Source: Glandiceps talaboti
Lineage: Eukaryota > Hemichordata > Enteropneusta > Spengelidae
Length of the DNA: 62,000 nt
Assembly: GCF_964340395.1 (NCBI RefSeq)
Contig: NC_135549.1
Span: forward strand, 24,242,342 to 24,304,341
Reading direction: 5' to 3'
The translations under genes were made by a program, and so were the position numbers. The notes under the pieces were generated by a model, which saw only the letters and a list, made by a program, of their open reading frames with translations, did not search any database and had not been told where the DNA came from. This document shows positions 13,101-22,335 of this stretch, one piece after another. Positions within the stretch are counted from its first letter, which is position 1; each line of letters begins with the position of its first letter.

Positions 13101-15135
13101 AAATCGAAAATAATGTAGTACAGTATGGAACCCATTTTACAGCTGTTCGTTTGGGAAAAGCAAACCTATATTTAAACTACTAAGGGCTAGAAAATACATC
13201 ACGCAAAAGCGAGTGTACCCCCACCCCTCTCCTAATTAAGCCCATTGTTCTGTTTTTAATTGTATTAGATATCGTTATGGTGCTCAGTCTATAGTGGTAT
13301 GGGGCTCAGTGAAAGGTCACTGCAGTCCATTGTTAGGATGTCAATGGTTGCATTCAAAACCTGAAAACCTCATATCATCAGTTCAAACTGAAAACTGTAT
13401 TTAACTACCGAAGTTGGCTTCGATAGCTATGTCACAGTTAACAGTGAGACTGCATGTTCTATAATTGATATGAGCACCTCGTATGATATAACGGTATTTT
13501 CTAAGCCCATAGCTACTGGTATTTAATTGGCACAAGTAAATGTAAATAACAATAACGCATCACGTGCAAAATGACAATACCACAGCCTGCAAGCGATCGC
13601 TACTTTGTCGGCCATTCGTCAGTGTGGATAGCACTGGAACAGCATGGTCTAAAACAAAACAATGCCTACGAGAGTCTCCATGTCGGCCTTTCAAAAAACG
13701 ATACCTAAAAGTAATTTCCATATTCTCTATATTATCTGCATGCGACACGTTCGACAGGTGTAACAGTACAGCCACTATGGTAGAATTCGCTATGTTTGGC
13801 GAAACCTGAAATAGATCCATGTATGGCTTGACAAAAGTTTTACTAAAATTTCTACATTTTATCGTCTGGCCTGACAAATTTACCGTCGACGTTGCAAGAC
13901 CTTATCGTCTGGTCAGACAACCATGATATCATGTACACGTGATTACATTGTAACACAAGAATTGAAGTGCAATAGTTACGTACATTTTAGTCAACTGTCT
14001 AAAAAAAATCAGAATGATCGCGCCACCGTTGCGTTTTACCTTCAGTTTTACCTTCAATTATTGGAGCTAAAGTCATGCTTGTTCTATTAAATGGTATTAT
14101 GTAACAACTGATCACAATGGTACATTCACGACTCAACATGAGAATGTTTTCACAGTGTATACATGATATGTTTGCTTCGACCACTGAAAACACTTAGTGG
14201 TCTAATTGTTATTTGTCATCAATTTGTAGTTTTAGGAACTTTATTAAATGAGTTACTGTAAACGGTTCTCAAGTTTAAACTGTGCAGGTTTAATGGCATG
14301 GAACACACGTAGCAACAACGTCCAAAATACATTAGCAGGAACCCCCGACTAGTTTTATTCGTTGGCCAAATAAAAAAGTTCTTTGGTTCCGGTTCTCTAA
14401 TAATAAAAGCGCGAACATCGTGAAGTCTCGCAAGAAATACACAGTGGGTGCGGAAACTGACATCAACTTAAAAAGACAACATAAAACTATTCTTCCAATC
14501 TGTAATGGCTGTACATCTGATGGAAAACTAGACACTCACACATGAAAGAAAATATAATAAAATTTTAAAAAATCTACCTATTCCACCTATTGTAAAGTTG
14601 AATGTAATCGGATCTGACGGCCGTTTTAACAGGTTATAGCCGATCAACTTGAATTGTCGTGTTCAAACATCCATAATTACAGTAGTTCACTGTTATTTAA
14701 TTAGTAAACGCCCGAAAACCTATGTAACAGCTACGATATGATGTAATGGATTTGTCAATGATTTGGGAGATGGTGGAATCTCACGTACAGAAAATATAGT
14801 AATATTCAGTGATTTGTATTGTATTGTTTTGTATTGTGCTGTGTTTTGTTAAGTTATGATTTGTTGTTATATTTTGTGTTGTGTATGTTGTGTTGTCGAT
14901 ACATTTGAAACGATCTGTAGCTGAATGTGCAAAGTACAGACAAAAGGTCACAGAACTAAGTTACAGCTAAACATACCCCTTGTTGCTGCCATCCATACTG
15001 AAATTTAGAGAGCGCTTTTCTTTTGTAACTTGAATGTGTTGTTGATTGTTGCCAGTTAAGGTTGAACAATGCGTATACAGTAAAACACACACATATAACG
15101 CCAATTAGAAGCCAATGACACGTCCTGGTTTTCAT
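6286..15135 (-). CDS. O-fucosyltransferase-like type II membrane protein, paralogue A (5 exons, 437 aa)
   Basis: Coding exons in transcript order are 15135-14977, 9888-9179, 8582-8426, 7347-7209 and 6434-6286 (stop TGA 6288-6286). All introns have GT/AG ends and phases 0-2-0-1, matching genes B and C. Exon 1 encodes a short N-terminal signal anchor (about residues 8-24, WLLIGVICVCFTVYALF). Exon 2 carries L-L-D-Y-Q-K-N-G-P-G and L-A-L-H-F-K-R-T-L-V, and ends at H-W-R-N-K-T-G-E. Exon 5 carries G-S-W ... E-E-R. These elements parallel GDP-fucose protein O-fucosyltransferases (GPG/NRTLV loop, HxR, S-x-S ... ER). The predicted role is sugar transfer in the ER/Golgi lumen. The exon 3 acceptor was placed at 8583/8584 because it restores the conserved R-C junction; a closer AG breaks the frame. 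Exon 1 is separated by a 5.1-kb intron and its assignment rests on phase, position and the anchor. Exon 5 departs from B/C (L-S-W-M-K-P in place of L-P-W-F-T-Y). The substrate is unknown. Confidence 0.8.
6501..6684. repeat. Tetranucleotide microsatellite (GAGT/CAGT/GACT/AATG)
   Basis: Interrupted runs of GAGT, CAGT, GACT, GAAT and AATT, upstream of the exon 5 acceptor in the last intron of gene A. Confidence 0.9.
7493..8090. repeat. Tandem pair of diverged ~300-bp repeats in gene A intron
   Basis: Segments starting near 7493 and 7783 share, in order, 'atagtgcatagtgct', 'ggggattc..cctga', 'cagtttcg.taaggtga', 'tgatccctcactgt' and 'catgct..tactgttt'. A further piece near 8165-8222 matches in inverted orientation ('accttatctaaactgcatg'). 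No coding potential was seen. Confidence 0.6.
10061..10130. repeat. (TG)n microsatellite
   Basis: About 70 bp of GT dinucleotide repeat with one interruption, in intron 1 of gene A. Confidence 0.95.
10280..11225. repeat. Minisatellite-like region with ~112-bp units in gene A intron 1
   Basis: From about 10702 to 11224, five diverged units of about 112 bp repeat 'cctagcaacaa.at.a..cccatagcaacagccaa', then 'tatattgcaaagataacaacagg', then 'gtgaacaaacattcaaaaa'. The preceding 400 bp contains looser repeats around 'aaaactactg.gcagat.gg.a'. There is no open frame across units, so this reads as non-coding satellite. Confidence 0.7.
14330..14615. repeat. Dispersed repeat, copy 1 (partner at 58680-59060)
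   Basis: 'gcggaaactgacatcaactt' and 'ttcttccaatctgtaatggc', followed by 'tgtacatctgatg', recur in the same order and orientation in the MIC19 intron near 58825-58900. Both copies end in an A-rich stretch followed by 'acctat/acctac'. It is an unclassified interspersed repeat inside intron 1 of gene A. Confidence 0.65.
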
Positions 15136-15441
15136 TTCCACAGACATACATGTTACCCATACGAAGACTGTTGAATATGTCAGAATATGCCTCGTCACAC
15201 ACGATATTTGTTCCTGACGTTGGTAGCAACAATACATAACATGTATGTCATTTAGATGTAAGCCAAGTGCTAACAGTACACCAGCGAAACATTACATTGA
15301 CATTATATATTGAAGATTGCGCAATCTCACCCCTGGTGGGCGCACTACCATGCATATGAAGTTCTAGTAGTATTAGCCATGGTGAGAGAACCTAGTATTG
15401 GATCAATGAAACTTTATCCGTGATTATTTCACGATTGCAGC

Positions 15442-15456
15442 ATTTTTGTTCCTTTC
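15442..15456. repeat. Target-site duplication, LINE 3' side
   Basis: ATTTTTGTTCCTTTC directly abuts the poly-T (poly-A on the minus strand) and is repeated exactly at 21107-21121. Confidence 0.9.
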
Positions 15457-15691
15457 TTTTTTTTTTTTTTTAAATATTTCTTTTTTTTTTTTTTTTTTAT
15501 TTATTTACATAACTGCTCTGTCAAAAACATCTTACATATCACAAGCAAGCTGGAAAAAATAAATATACATACAACAAAATAGTTACAGTTCGTAACAAAT
15601 AAATATAAATTAATCCGTCAAAAAAGCACTGCCCCGAATAAAAGTGTTTGTCATACTGAAAGCAAATACAAAGGTTAACAATAGTACACTC

Positions 15692-18600
15692 TCAAAATAA
15701 TAATCTTTTCCAGAATGGTAAATAAGTACATTTCTTTGTTTGATTTATTTTGTACATAAAAGATAGATATTTGTGAAATAAGTCATAGCTTGGGATCGAT
15801 TTGGGATTTTGTGGGTCATTATTGAAATTAGCCCAAGCCGCAAATACGCAGTATTTTGCAATAGTAGTCACCATGTTAATAAATCTAATTATTGGAGCGA
15901 CACTCAGTGGTTTGTAACCAAAGACAATAACATTAAAATCTATTATAACTTGTATGTTCAGCTTCGTACCAAGAAGAGTCTGAACGTGATCCCAGAACAA
16001 ACCAAGTCTTTGACATTGAAGGAACATGTGTTCATATGTGTCCGGTACATTGCATGAACTACATTTGTCGCTGTTGCTTATTCTCCAGCGACAAAGGTTG
16101 ATTCCACTTGGTAGAATTCTATGAATAATTTTAAAATTAAAATCTGACAATTTTCTGTCTTGTGATAGAAGAATCGTTTGGTTCGTCCATATTATTCTCC
16201 AATGACTTTTGCTGAACAATTGCAGTTGACCATTCCAGCTATGTTCACAAATTGGCTCGGTAATGCGAGGGGCCAAGAGATTTTTGTACAGAAATTTTGA
16301 AGACAATTTTTCAAGGTCTCCTTCAAGTGAAAAGTGTTTACCATAGACAAGCATGAATTTCCTTTTTCTGCATAAATAGTCGATACGGGTGTCTTTCAAT
16401 GCCAATTTCCATTGTTTAGGTATCAGGTTCACAAGTTTATTCCATTCCGCTATCCAATTTGTTTTGTACCGCAGTTTTTGAAGCAAACAAGTAGGCTTTA
16501 TGAAGTCACCATATTGGTCAATAATATCATGTACATAAATAATATTAGATTTAATCCAACCCGGATAAAAGAGAGACGTCCCATTATGACATATATACGC
16601 ATTACCCCAAATTATTTGACTCCGTATATCCAAGTGACTAGGCTTGGGAATGTTGTTACATCCACCGCCTGCTTTGTGCCATGCAATAACAACATTTTTG
16701 TAGAAAAAGGGAATTGAATCTAAAAAGGGAAAGGTTTTGTCATCATTATAATTAAAATAAAAAATCATGAAATCAGCGCCAAAATGCCTTAGCCAATACA
16801 GCGGGATCGCTAACCACCTTGCGTTGCTTTGGTCACACAGCCGTCTGACCCAAGACGCAAAAAGAGCCTCTTGGAGAGCAAACAAGTCTGGCATCTTCAA
16901 ACCACCGCGCTCGTACTCCGCGGTGACCGTTGACCTTTTAATTTTGTCAGGGCCATTGTTCCACAGGAACCGAAAAAGAATTTGATTTGCCTGTCTGATT
17001 ATATTACAAGGGGCGCCAATAATTGACATTGCAAAAACAAGTTGTGGTAGGGCTAAAGATTTGATGACTGTTATTTTTCCATACAAGGTCAGTGTTCGTT
17101 TTGACCACGAATTTAGAACAGCTTTTAGTCTTTCTATTTTCTTTTCCCAGTTCAAAAGTATATAGTTTAAACGATCGTGGCTGAAATATATTCCGAGTGA
17201 CTTAATAGGTCGTTTGTTCCACTTTAAACCTGCCGGTTTATCATTCCTAATTTTCCAGGGACCAAGCCACATACCTTCCGACTTGCTTACATTTAATTGA
17301 AGTCCAGAAACTTTGCCGAAATTCTGAACCGCGTTTATAGCATTGTGAATTGAAGCGACGTCAGTTAGAAAAAGCGACGTATCATCGGCGACTTGCGATA
17401 TTTTTATTTCTGTTAAATCAGGGTAGTTTGGGGACGTATTTTTAACCGATATACCGTGAATTTCATGACTTTGTCTAATGCTGATAGCCATAATTTCGGC
17501 GGCCAGTAGAAACAACAAAGCGGATAGTGGACAACCCTGTCGAATGCCTCTATTTAATTTAAAAAAGGAAGACGCCCATCCATTGTTTAAAATGCAACTT
17601 TCGCATTTGTTGTACATTGTTGAAATTGACCTAATGAATTTTTCCCCAAAGCCAAATTTATGCAGTGATGCAAATAAAAAATTCCGTTCCAAGGTGTCGA
17701 AGGCTTTTGAAAAATCTAAAAATACGATGGCTCCTGCCGTTTCTTCTTCTTCGGTAAGGTCAATTATATCTTGAATAAGTCTGATATTTTGCCCTATATA
17801 TCTACCTTTTATGTATGCTGTTTGATCCGGACTAATTAGGTTAGGCAGGACAGTTTGCAGCCGAACAGCCATTGAAAGAGCCAATATTTTGTAGTCGGTG
17901 TTGAGTAAACTTATTGGTCTCCAATTTGTAAGCCGGTCCCGTTCGTCTTTCTTATGAATAAGTTTAATAGCTGCGCGCCGTTGAGAAGGTGATAATTGAC
18001 CGACAGTTAGACCCTCCTTCAAAGATTCAAAAACAAAAGGTCCAACAATATGCCAGAATTTCTTGTAAAATTCGGATGGAATGCCATCAGGTCCAGGTGT
18101 TTTACCTGTCTTTAACCTATTAATTGTTTTAGTGCATTCGTTGAAAGAAAATTCGATTTCCAAGATATTTTTTTCGTTTTCATTTAGAGATCTGTCGAGG
18201 TGTATAGAATCAAGATAATGTGTAATGTCATCATCCGGAACATTGTTCGACGAGTACAAATCGCGATAAAATTCAGAACATTCTGCGAGAATGTCACTAG
18301 CCGAAGTGAAAATTTGTCCCCTACTATTAAGCGAGTCGATACAATTGTTTTTTGCACGCTGTCGTTCAAGATTTAAGAAGAATTTCGTTGGTTTCTCACC
18401 CTCAAGTGACCATTCCGCTCTCGACCTCACTCTAGCACCTTCTAGTTTATAGTCATATAACTTACTTATCTCGTCTTTAACACGTTTGTACTCGGACACG
18501 ATATTTGCATCAAGGGAATTATCGAGATTTTGTTCAAGTTGTTCAAGTTGTTTTTCTAACTTCGAAAGCTTCGCTTTCCGTTCCTTGGCCAAATCTTGGG

Positions 18601-19516
18601 AATAAACAATCGAGAAATCTTTTATACGGATTTTTATCAGCTCCCAAAGCACTACTTTTGAAAGTGGAATACCAGTAAATTCTGATTCACAATCATCTAT
18701 TATCTCCTTAATTCTCTTAATGTAATCATCATTTTCAAGAATAGAGGTGTTCAATCGAAATATTCCGGGTCCTCTTTCAGAGTCGTCTATTTTGATTTTG
18801 ACAAAAATTGACTGGTGATCCGACAAGAAACATGGTCTAATGTCGGCTTTCTCTACTTTTTCTTTTAACGTTTCCGATAAGAAAAAATAGTCAAGCCGAC
18901 AACATACAGGTGGGTTGTGTTGTCGCCAGGTGAATTGTTTTTTCATGGGATTTAAACTTCGCCAAACATCAAAGAGATTAAATTCTTTTATCACATAGGT
19001 AATTAGGGTAGTGGCTGGGGTAGGATCTGGAATATTTCCACCTTGCTTATCCAATACTGGAACAAGAACAGTATTATAATCACCTCCTATAACAAAATTA
19101 AAAGTTTCCCTGTTGGAGAGCCAAGCGGCTAAATCAGTAAAAAACTCAACTCTGTTCTTGACAACATTGGGGGCATACATGTTGACAAGAGAAAATGAAG
19201 AATTTCTGAAATGACAATTAACAAAAATCAATCTACCTTCACTATCAGTAGCAATGTCCTCATTTGAAATTTCACATTCACAGGACTGACTGAAAAGAAT
19301 AGAAACACCGCAACTATGTGTAGACTGAGCAAAGGAGTGAAAGATACGACCTTTCCATTCTTTCTCTATTTGAGACTTTAATTCTAGTGTAAGATAGGTC
19401 TCTTGCAGAAAACCAATATGAGCTTTTTGTTGCTTCAGCCAGTGAAAAAATTTCAAACGCTTTGTTTTGTTACGAATTCCTTTAACATTAATTGAAATTA
19501 TATTAACATTGTCCAT
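15692..19516 (-). CDS. LINE ORF2: AP endonuclease - reverse transcriptase (1274 aa)
   Basis: This is the replication protein of the element: it nicks target DNA and primes reverse transcription from the nick. The N-terminal domain is an apurinic/apyrimidinic-type endonuclease, with N-I-I-S-I-N-V-K-G, L-Q-E-T, G-G-D-Y-N near residue 147 and S-D-H-Q-S near 235. The reverse transcriptase core shows P-G-P-D-G-I-P-S-E-F-Y, L-D-F-S-K-A-F-D near 600, R-Q-G-C-P-L-S, and the catalytic V-A-D-D near 709 (Val replaces the usual Tyr/Phe). The C-terminal part carries a C-x2-C-x7-H-x4-C zinc motif near residue 1155. Length and motif order fit the Tx1 group of the L1 clade. I chose the ATG at 19516, the first in frame, although a GTG two codons upstream is also open. 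No stops or frameshifts interrupt it. Confidence 0.95.
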   Translation of the reverse strand: MDNVNIISINVKGIRNKTKRLKFFHWLKQQKAHIGFLQETYLTLELKSQIEKEWKGRIFHSFAQSTHSCGVSILFSQSCECEISNEDIATDSEGRLIFVNCHFRNSSFSLVNMYAPNVVKNRVEFFTDLAAWLSNRETFNFVIGGDYNTVLVPVLDKQGGNIPDPTPATTLITYVIKEFNLFDVWRSLNPMKKQFTWRQHNPPVCCRLDYFFLSETLKEKVEKADIRPCFLSDHQSIFVKIKIDDSERGPGIFRLNTSILENDDYIKRIKEIIDDCESEFTGIPLSKVVLWELIKIRIKDFSIVYSQDLAKERKAKLSKLEKQLEQLEQNLDNSLDANIVSEYKRVKDEISKLYDYKLEGARVRSRAEWSLEGEKPTKFFLNLERQRAKNNCIDSLNSRGQIFTSASDILAECSEFYRDLYSSNNVPDDDITHYLDSIHLDRSLNENEKNILEIEFSFNECTKTINRLKTGKTPGPDGIPSEFYKKFWHIVGPFVFESLKEGLTVGQLSPSQRRAAIKLIHKKDERDRLTNWRPISLLNTDYKILALSMAVRLQTVLPNLISPDQTAYIKGRYIGQNIRLIQDIIDLTEEEETAGAIVFLDFSKAFDTLERNFLFASLHKFGFGEKFIRSISTMYNKCESCILNNGWASSFFKLNRGIRQGCPLSALLFLLAAEIMAISIRQSHEIHGISVKNTSPNYPDLTEIKISQVADDTSLFLTDVASIHNAINAVQNFGKVSGLQLNVSKSEGMWLGPWKIRNDKPAGLKWNKRPIKSLGIYFSHDRLNYILLNWEKKIERLKAVLNSWSKRTLTLYGKITVIKSLALPQLVFAMSIIGAPCNIIRQANQILFRFLWNNGPDKIKRSTVTAEYERGGLKMPDLFALQEALFASWVRRLCDQSNARWLAIPLYWLRHFGADFMIFYFNYNDDKTFPFLDSIPFFYKNVVIAWHKAGGGCNNIPKPSHLDIRSQIIWGNAYICHNGTSLFYPGWIKSNIIYVHDIIDQYGDFIKPTCLLQKLRYKTNWIAEWNKLVNLIPKQWKLALKDTRIDYLCRKRKFMLVYGKHFSLEGDLEKLSSKFLYKNLLAPRITEPICEHSWNGQLQLFSKSHWRIIWTNQTILLSQDRKLSDFNFKIIHRILPSGINLCRWRISNSDKCSSCNVPDTYEHMFLQCQRLGLFWDHVQTLLGTKLNIQVIIDFNVIVFGYKPLSVAPIIRFINMVTTIAKYCVFAAWANFNNDPQNPKSIPSYDLFHKYLSFMYKINQTKKCTYLPFWKRLLF

Positions 19517-19586
19517 TAACACTTAACTAAAAAAAAACAGGGTTCGATTTGTCATTTTGGTATTTTGTACAAAGAGTTTGAGTTCA

Positions 19587-20870
19587 CTATCTCTTTTTTC
19601 TGTGTTTGCTGTCTGCTTTACCTTTGAAGAAGCTTCTCAGTGTCCTCCTTCCGTCAGGACTCGACCGAACATACATTTGCCTTTGATGTTCGTTTTTCTC
19701 TGAAACATTTGCGAGGTTCGACTGCATCTGATTCTCAGAGAGTAGAGATGGGCTTGTGTCCGTCTCGGCTTGTTTTCTCGCCGGCAGTTGATGTTTATTG
19801 GTCGAGGGCGTCGCATTTATCGATGGAGTCGCGATATTGACATAGGAAGAATGTGCTTCATCAATCACATTTAAGTTTTCAGTTGTATTGGGACTAAAAG
19901 AAGGTGAGCGCGAATCCGCACTAACAACACTCTGTTGTGCTGACACATTTTCGAAATAAGCCTGTGCAGAGTTGTTGGTCGTTTGTATTGTGCGCGAAAA
20001 CACACAAGTATCATCTCTGGGCTGGTTAGTATTAGAACCAGCAGATAACTGCTCTGGTTCAGAAATTATAGGTGCGACAGGAGAGGCTGGTACAGTTATT
20101 TCAATGTTATTCGTGTAATTAGGCTGACCGCCGCTTTCTTCACGCGACTGCATGGTTTCAGCTCTCGAAACGGCACCAACGCTGTTCGCATCGTCTCGAT
20201 ATTCAGTTTGCATGTCAGAAACATGTGTAGAGATACTACCTGATCTCGGTTTGTTAACGGTGGGTTGACCGAAATAAAATATACGCACGGGAAATCCGGC
20301 GATAGAAACGTCAAATCTTGGAATTGCTTCGGACGGCTGTTCCTTGATGTAGACAACTCTGTCACCGTTGAAACAATTAGTAAGTTTACCATTATAGCGA
20401 AGTCTTTCTTTAGTGACTCTACTCACAAACTCGCAACCAAAGGCAGAAAGATCTTCAAGTAGAGCGTCGTCATCGACTGAAAATGGCAAGTCTTTTACTC
20501 TCACCTTGATAGCGCCTATGCGACGCATACGTGACGAAAAGGCGAAAGGGTTGTGTTCCAAAATTTCAACGTTCATACCTCTAATTGACAGCTGCTCTTG
20601 TAACAAGTCATGCTTGCTTTCCAAAGAGTTCACATAAATTCTCCATAAGGCTCTAACACGTTGAATCGAAGTAAGGTTATCGGGATGTATGACTTGAATA
20701 AGTGCGTGATACACCTCTTCGTCCTTTAGAGGGTTACGTCGTGCAGTACCAGAATCGATGAATTGCCTTTCACGAATGAAGACGGCATGGTGTTGACGTT
20801 GCACCTGACCGTTACGTCCAACGGAATCCCATTGTTCGTCCGTTGCGTAATGATTTGCCCGGGAAGCCAT
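19587..20870 (-). CDS. LINE ORF1: RRM-like nucleic-acid-binding protein (427 aa)
   Basis: Predicted RNA-binding protein that packages the element transcript. From the first in-frame ATG (20870) a basic N-terminal region leads into an RRM-like segment at about residues 120-200 (G-A-I-K-V-R-V-K-D-L-P-F-S ... R-V-V-Y-I-K), then I-F-Y-F-G-Q-P. In many Tx1-type ORF1 proteins the matching Y-x-G-Q-P is followed by a Cys/His zinc knuckle; here the cysteines are absent. The second half is low-complexity, rich in Ser/Thr/Asn/Gln, and ends in a basic K-H-R-K-K-R tail. The open frame extends upstream to 21032 without an ATG. It lies 70 nt upstream of ORF2 on the same strand. Confidence 0.8.
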   Translation of the reverse strand: MASRANHYATDEQWDSVGRNGQVQRQHHAVFIRERQFIDSGTARRNPLKDEEVYHALIQVIHPDNLTSIQRVRALWRIYVNSLESKHDLLQEQLSIRGMNVEILEHNPFAFSSRMRRIGAIKVRVKDLPFSVDDDALLEDLSAFGCEFVSRVTKERLRYNGKLTNCFNGDRVVYIKEQPSEAIPRFDVSIAGFPVRIFYFGQPTVNKPRSGSISTHVSDMQTEYRDDANSVGAVSRAETMQSREESGGQPNYTNNIEITVPASPVAPIISEPEQLSAGSNTNQPRDDTCVFSRTIQTTNNSAQAYFENVSAQQSVVSADSRSPSFSPNTTENLNVIDEAHSSYVNIATPSINATPSTNKHQLPARKQAETDTSPSLLSENQMQSNLANVSEKNEHQRQMYVRSSPDGRRTLRSFFKGKADSKHRKKR

Positions 20871-21106
20871 GTTCAGGTGTACTTGAACAAGAACACCAAA
20901 GTGTCCAACACCGAAGAAATCGAAAAAGGTACAATCAACAAAGCTCAGTATACAATTAGAGATGACCAGCGCATGCAGAGATGATTCACATAACCCAACG
21001 AAAGTAATACAAGGAGTAAAAGTCACTGACACGTGAAAAAAAAAGTCGAAAATCCCAGAGCAAAAGAGGACCGGTGCCGGTATACTCTTTATGCTACTAT
21101 TTCTCT

Positions 21107-21121
21107 ATTTTTGTTCCTTTC
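21107..21121. repeat. Target-site duplication, LINE 5' side
   Basis: Exact second copy of ATTTTTGTTCCTTTC, marking the 5' boundary of a full-length, non-truncated LINE insertion. Confidence 0.9.
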
Positions 21122-21196
21122 ACCTCCTTCTTTCCCTTTACCTCTGCAAATCGAGTCTACCGTAAAAAGTGGTGACATTCGAATTCAGTCTCAGTG

Positions 21197-21237
21197 TTCA
21201 TACATACCTACATACCTATAATACATACATACACACA

Positions 21238-21264
<27 letters not shown>
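21197..21264. repeat. (ATAC)n microsatellite
   Basis: Imperfect then perfect CATA repeats. Nothing else is recognisable between here and 21620. Confidence 0.9.
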
Positions 21265-21268
<4 letters not shown>

Positions 21269-21624
21269 TTTATTTATTTATTACTTTTTTTATTAAGCCG
21301 TGTACACAAGAAGTGACATTGGCAAGAAAATGTACCAAATGAAACACTGATGTTTACAATGTCTTGAAAATACTAAGTATATCACTGAGATATTTAGCTG
21401 TGACACTTGCTATAGTATCATCTACAAATGAAAAAAATGTACTTCAATAGAGAATGATTATCAAATTTCAGTAACTGCGACTGTAAACTAAATAAAATGT
21501 CCAAGTATTCATCTCTTATCTTCTGAATTGTTTTCAGTGTTACACAGCAATTCACAATGAAATTCATCTCCAATACTCGAGCTACACAAGGTGCATAATC
21601 TCTGTTTCCTTTCAATGTTCTTGT

Positions 21625-21790
21625 ACATGTATGTATGTATGTATGTATTACTTTCTGTTGTTCACCATATTACTTTCTGTTGTTCAAGCCCCGGATCGCC
21701 ACCAATATTACTTTCTGTTGTTCGAGCCCCGGATCGCCACCAATATTACTACTGTTGTTCAAGCCCCGGATCGCCACCAATATTACTACT
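21625..21790. repeat. (GTAT)n followed by ~38-bp minisatellite
   Basis: A short GTAT run leads into about four units of 'tattactttctgttgttc' plus 'aagccccggatcgccaccaa'; the first unit is truncated and the last is 1 bp shorter. The array merges directly into the 578-bp direct repeat. Confidence 0.85.
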
Positions 21791-22335
21791 GATCTTCGCA
21801 CACAGCTGATAGACCAAGTAATAACACCCGAATCACTCTCATATCTCATATCCGACTCAACTTCTGTATGTACGTACCAGGATCACACTTGAACTTTAAA
21901 GGGAATTAGCTCAGACTACACACAGTGTTTAAAGATCTACACTGGAAAACAAGGCAAGCACCCAGCATAGTGCCTCGTTCATTGACTTCCCGCGAAGCCA
22001 AGTCCTCTTGCCAAATCTGAGCTGAAGTGCCTGTCCCCCCAGTGTACTTTATTGTGACGTCCGTAAAGTCTAAATTTACATAACGCATGGCCAATGGCCA
22101 AATAATTAATGCACTCCATATACGCTTTTCTTAAAACATTGATGAATGATCAATATGAATCCTAGATATTTATGAAATGCAGACTGTCGTCTCATGTATT
22201 CGAGTATGCTTGGAATCCTGTGTGGTCTGAATCCGATATCCTTGAGACAGTCTATTGACCTTTCAGTCAAACTAGGACATGCGATGTTGTTAAAATATTA
22301 AGTTTACTGAAAATATAAATATGTCATCTGTGACA
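21758..22335. repeat. 578-bp direct repeat, copy 1
   Basis: Base for base the same length as 24767-25344. The only differences I see are a few in the first 25 bases and one at the 'gtgtggtctg/gtgtgttctg' position. It contains no credible gene. See copy 2 for interpretation. Confidence 0.92.

Larger units (their letters stand above)
15457..21106 (-). mobile_element. Complete Tx1-like (L1 clade) non-LTR retrotransposon, 5.65 kb
   Basis: The element runs on the minus strand: a 5' leader of about 236 nt (21106-20871), ORF1 (20870-19587), a 70-nt gap, ORF2 (19516-15692), and a short 3' UTR ending in two A-rich tracts. A 15-bp exact target-site duplication flanks it. Both ORFs are uninterrupted and the duplication is unmutated, so insertion looks recent and the copy may be competent. 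It sits about 300 bp upstream of coding exon 1 of gene A, in the same orientation. Confidence 0.93.

Noticed and set aside
13560-13877. Overlapping 105-aa (-) and 81-aa (+) proteins in gene A intron 1
   Set aside because: Opposite-strand open frames over the same bases, no recognisable motif, no splice-compatible ends joining gene A phases.
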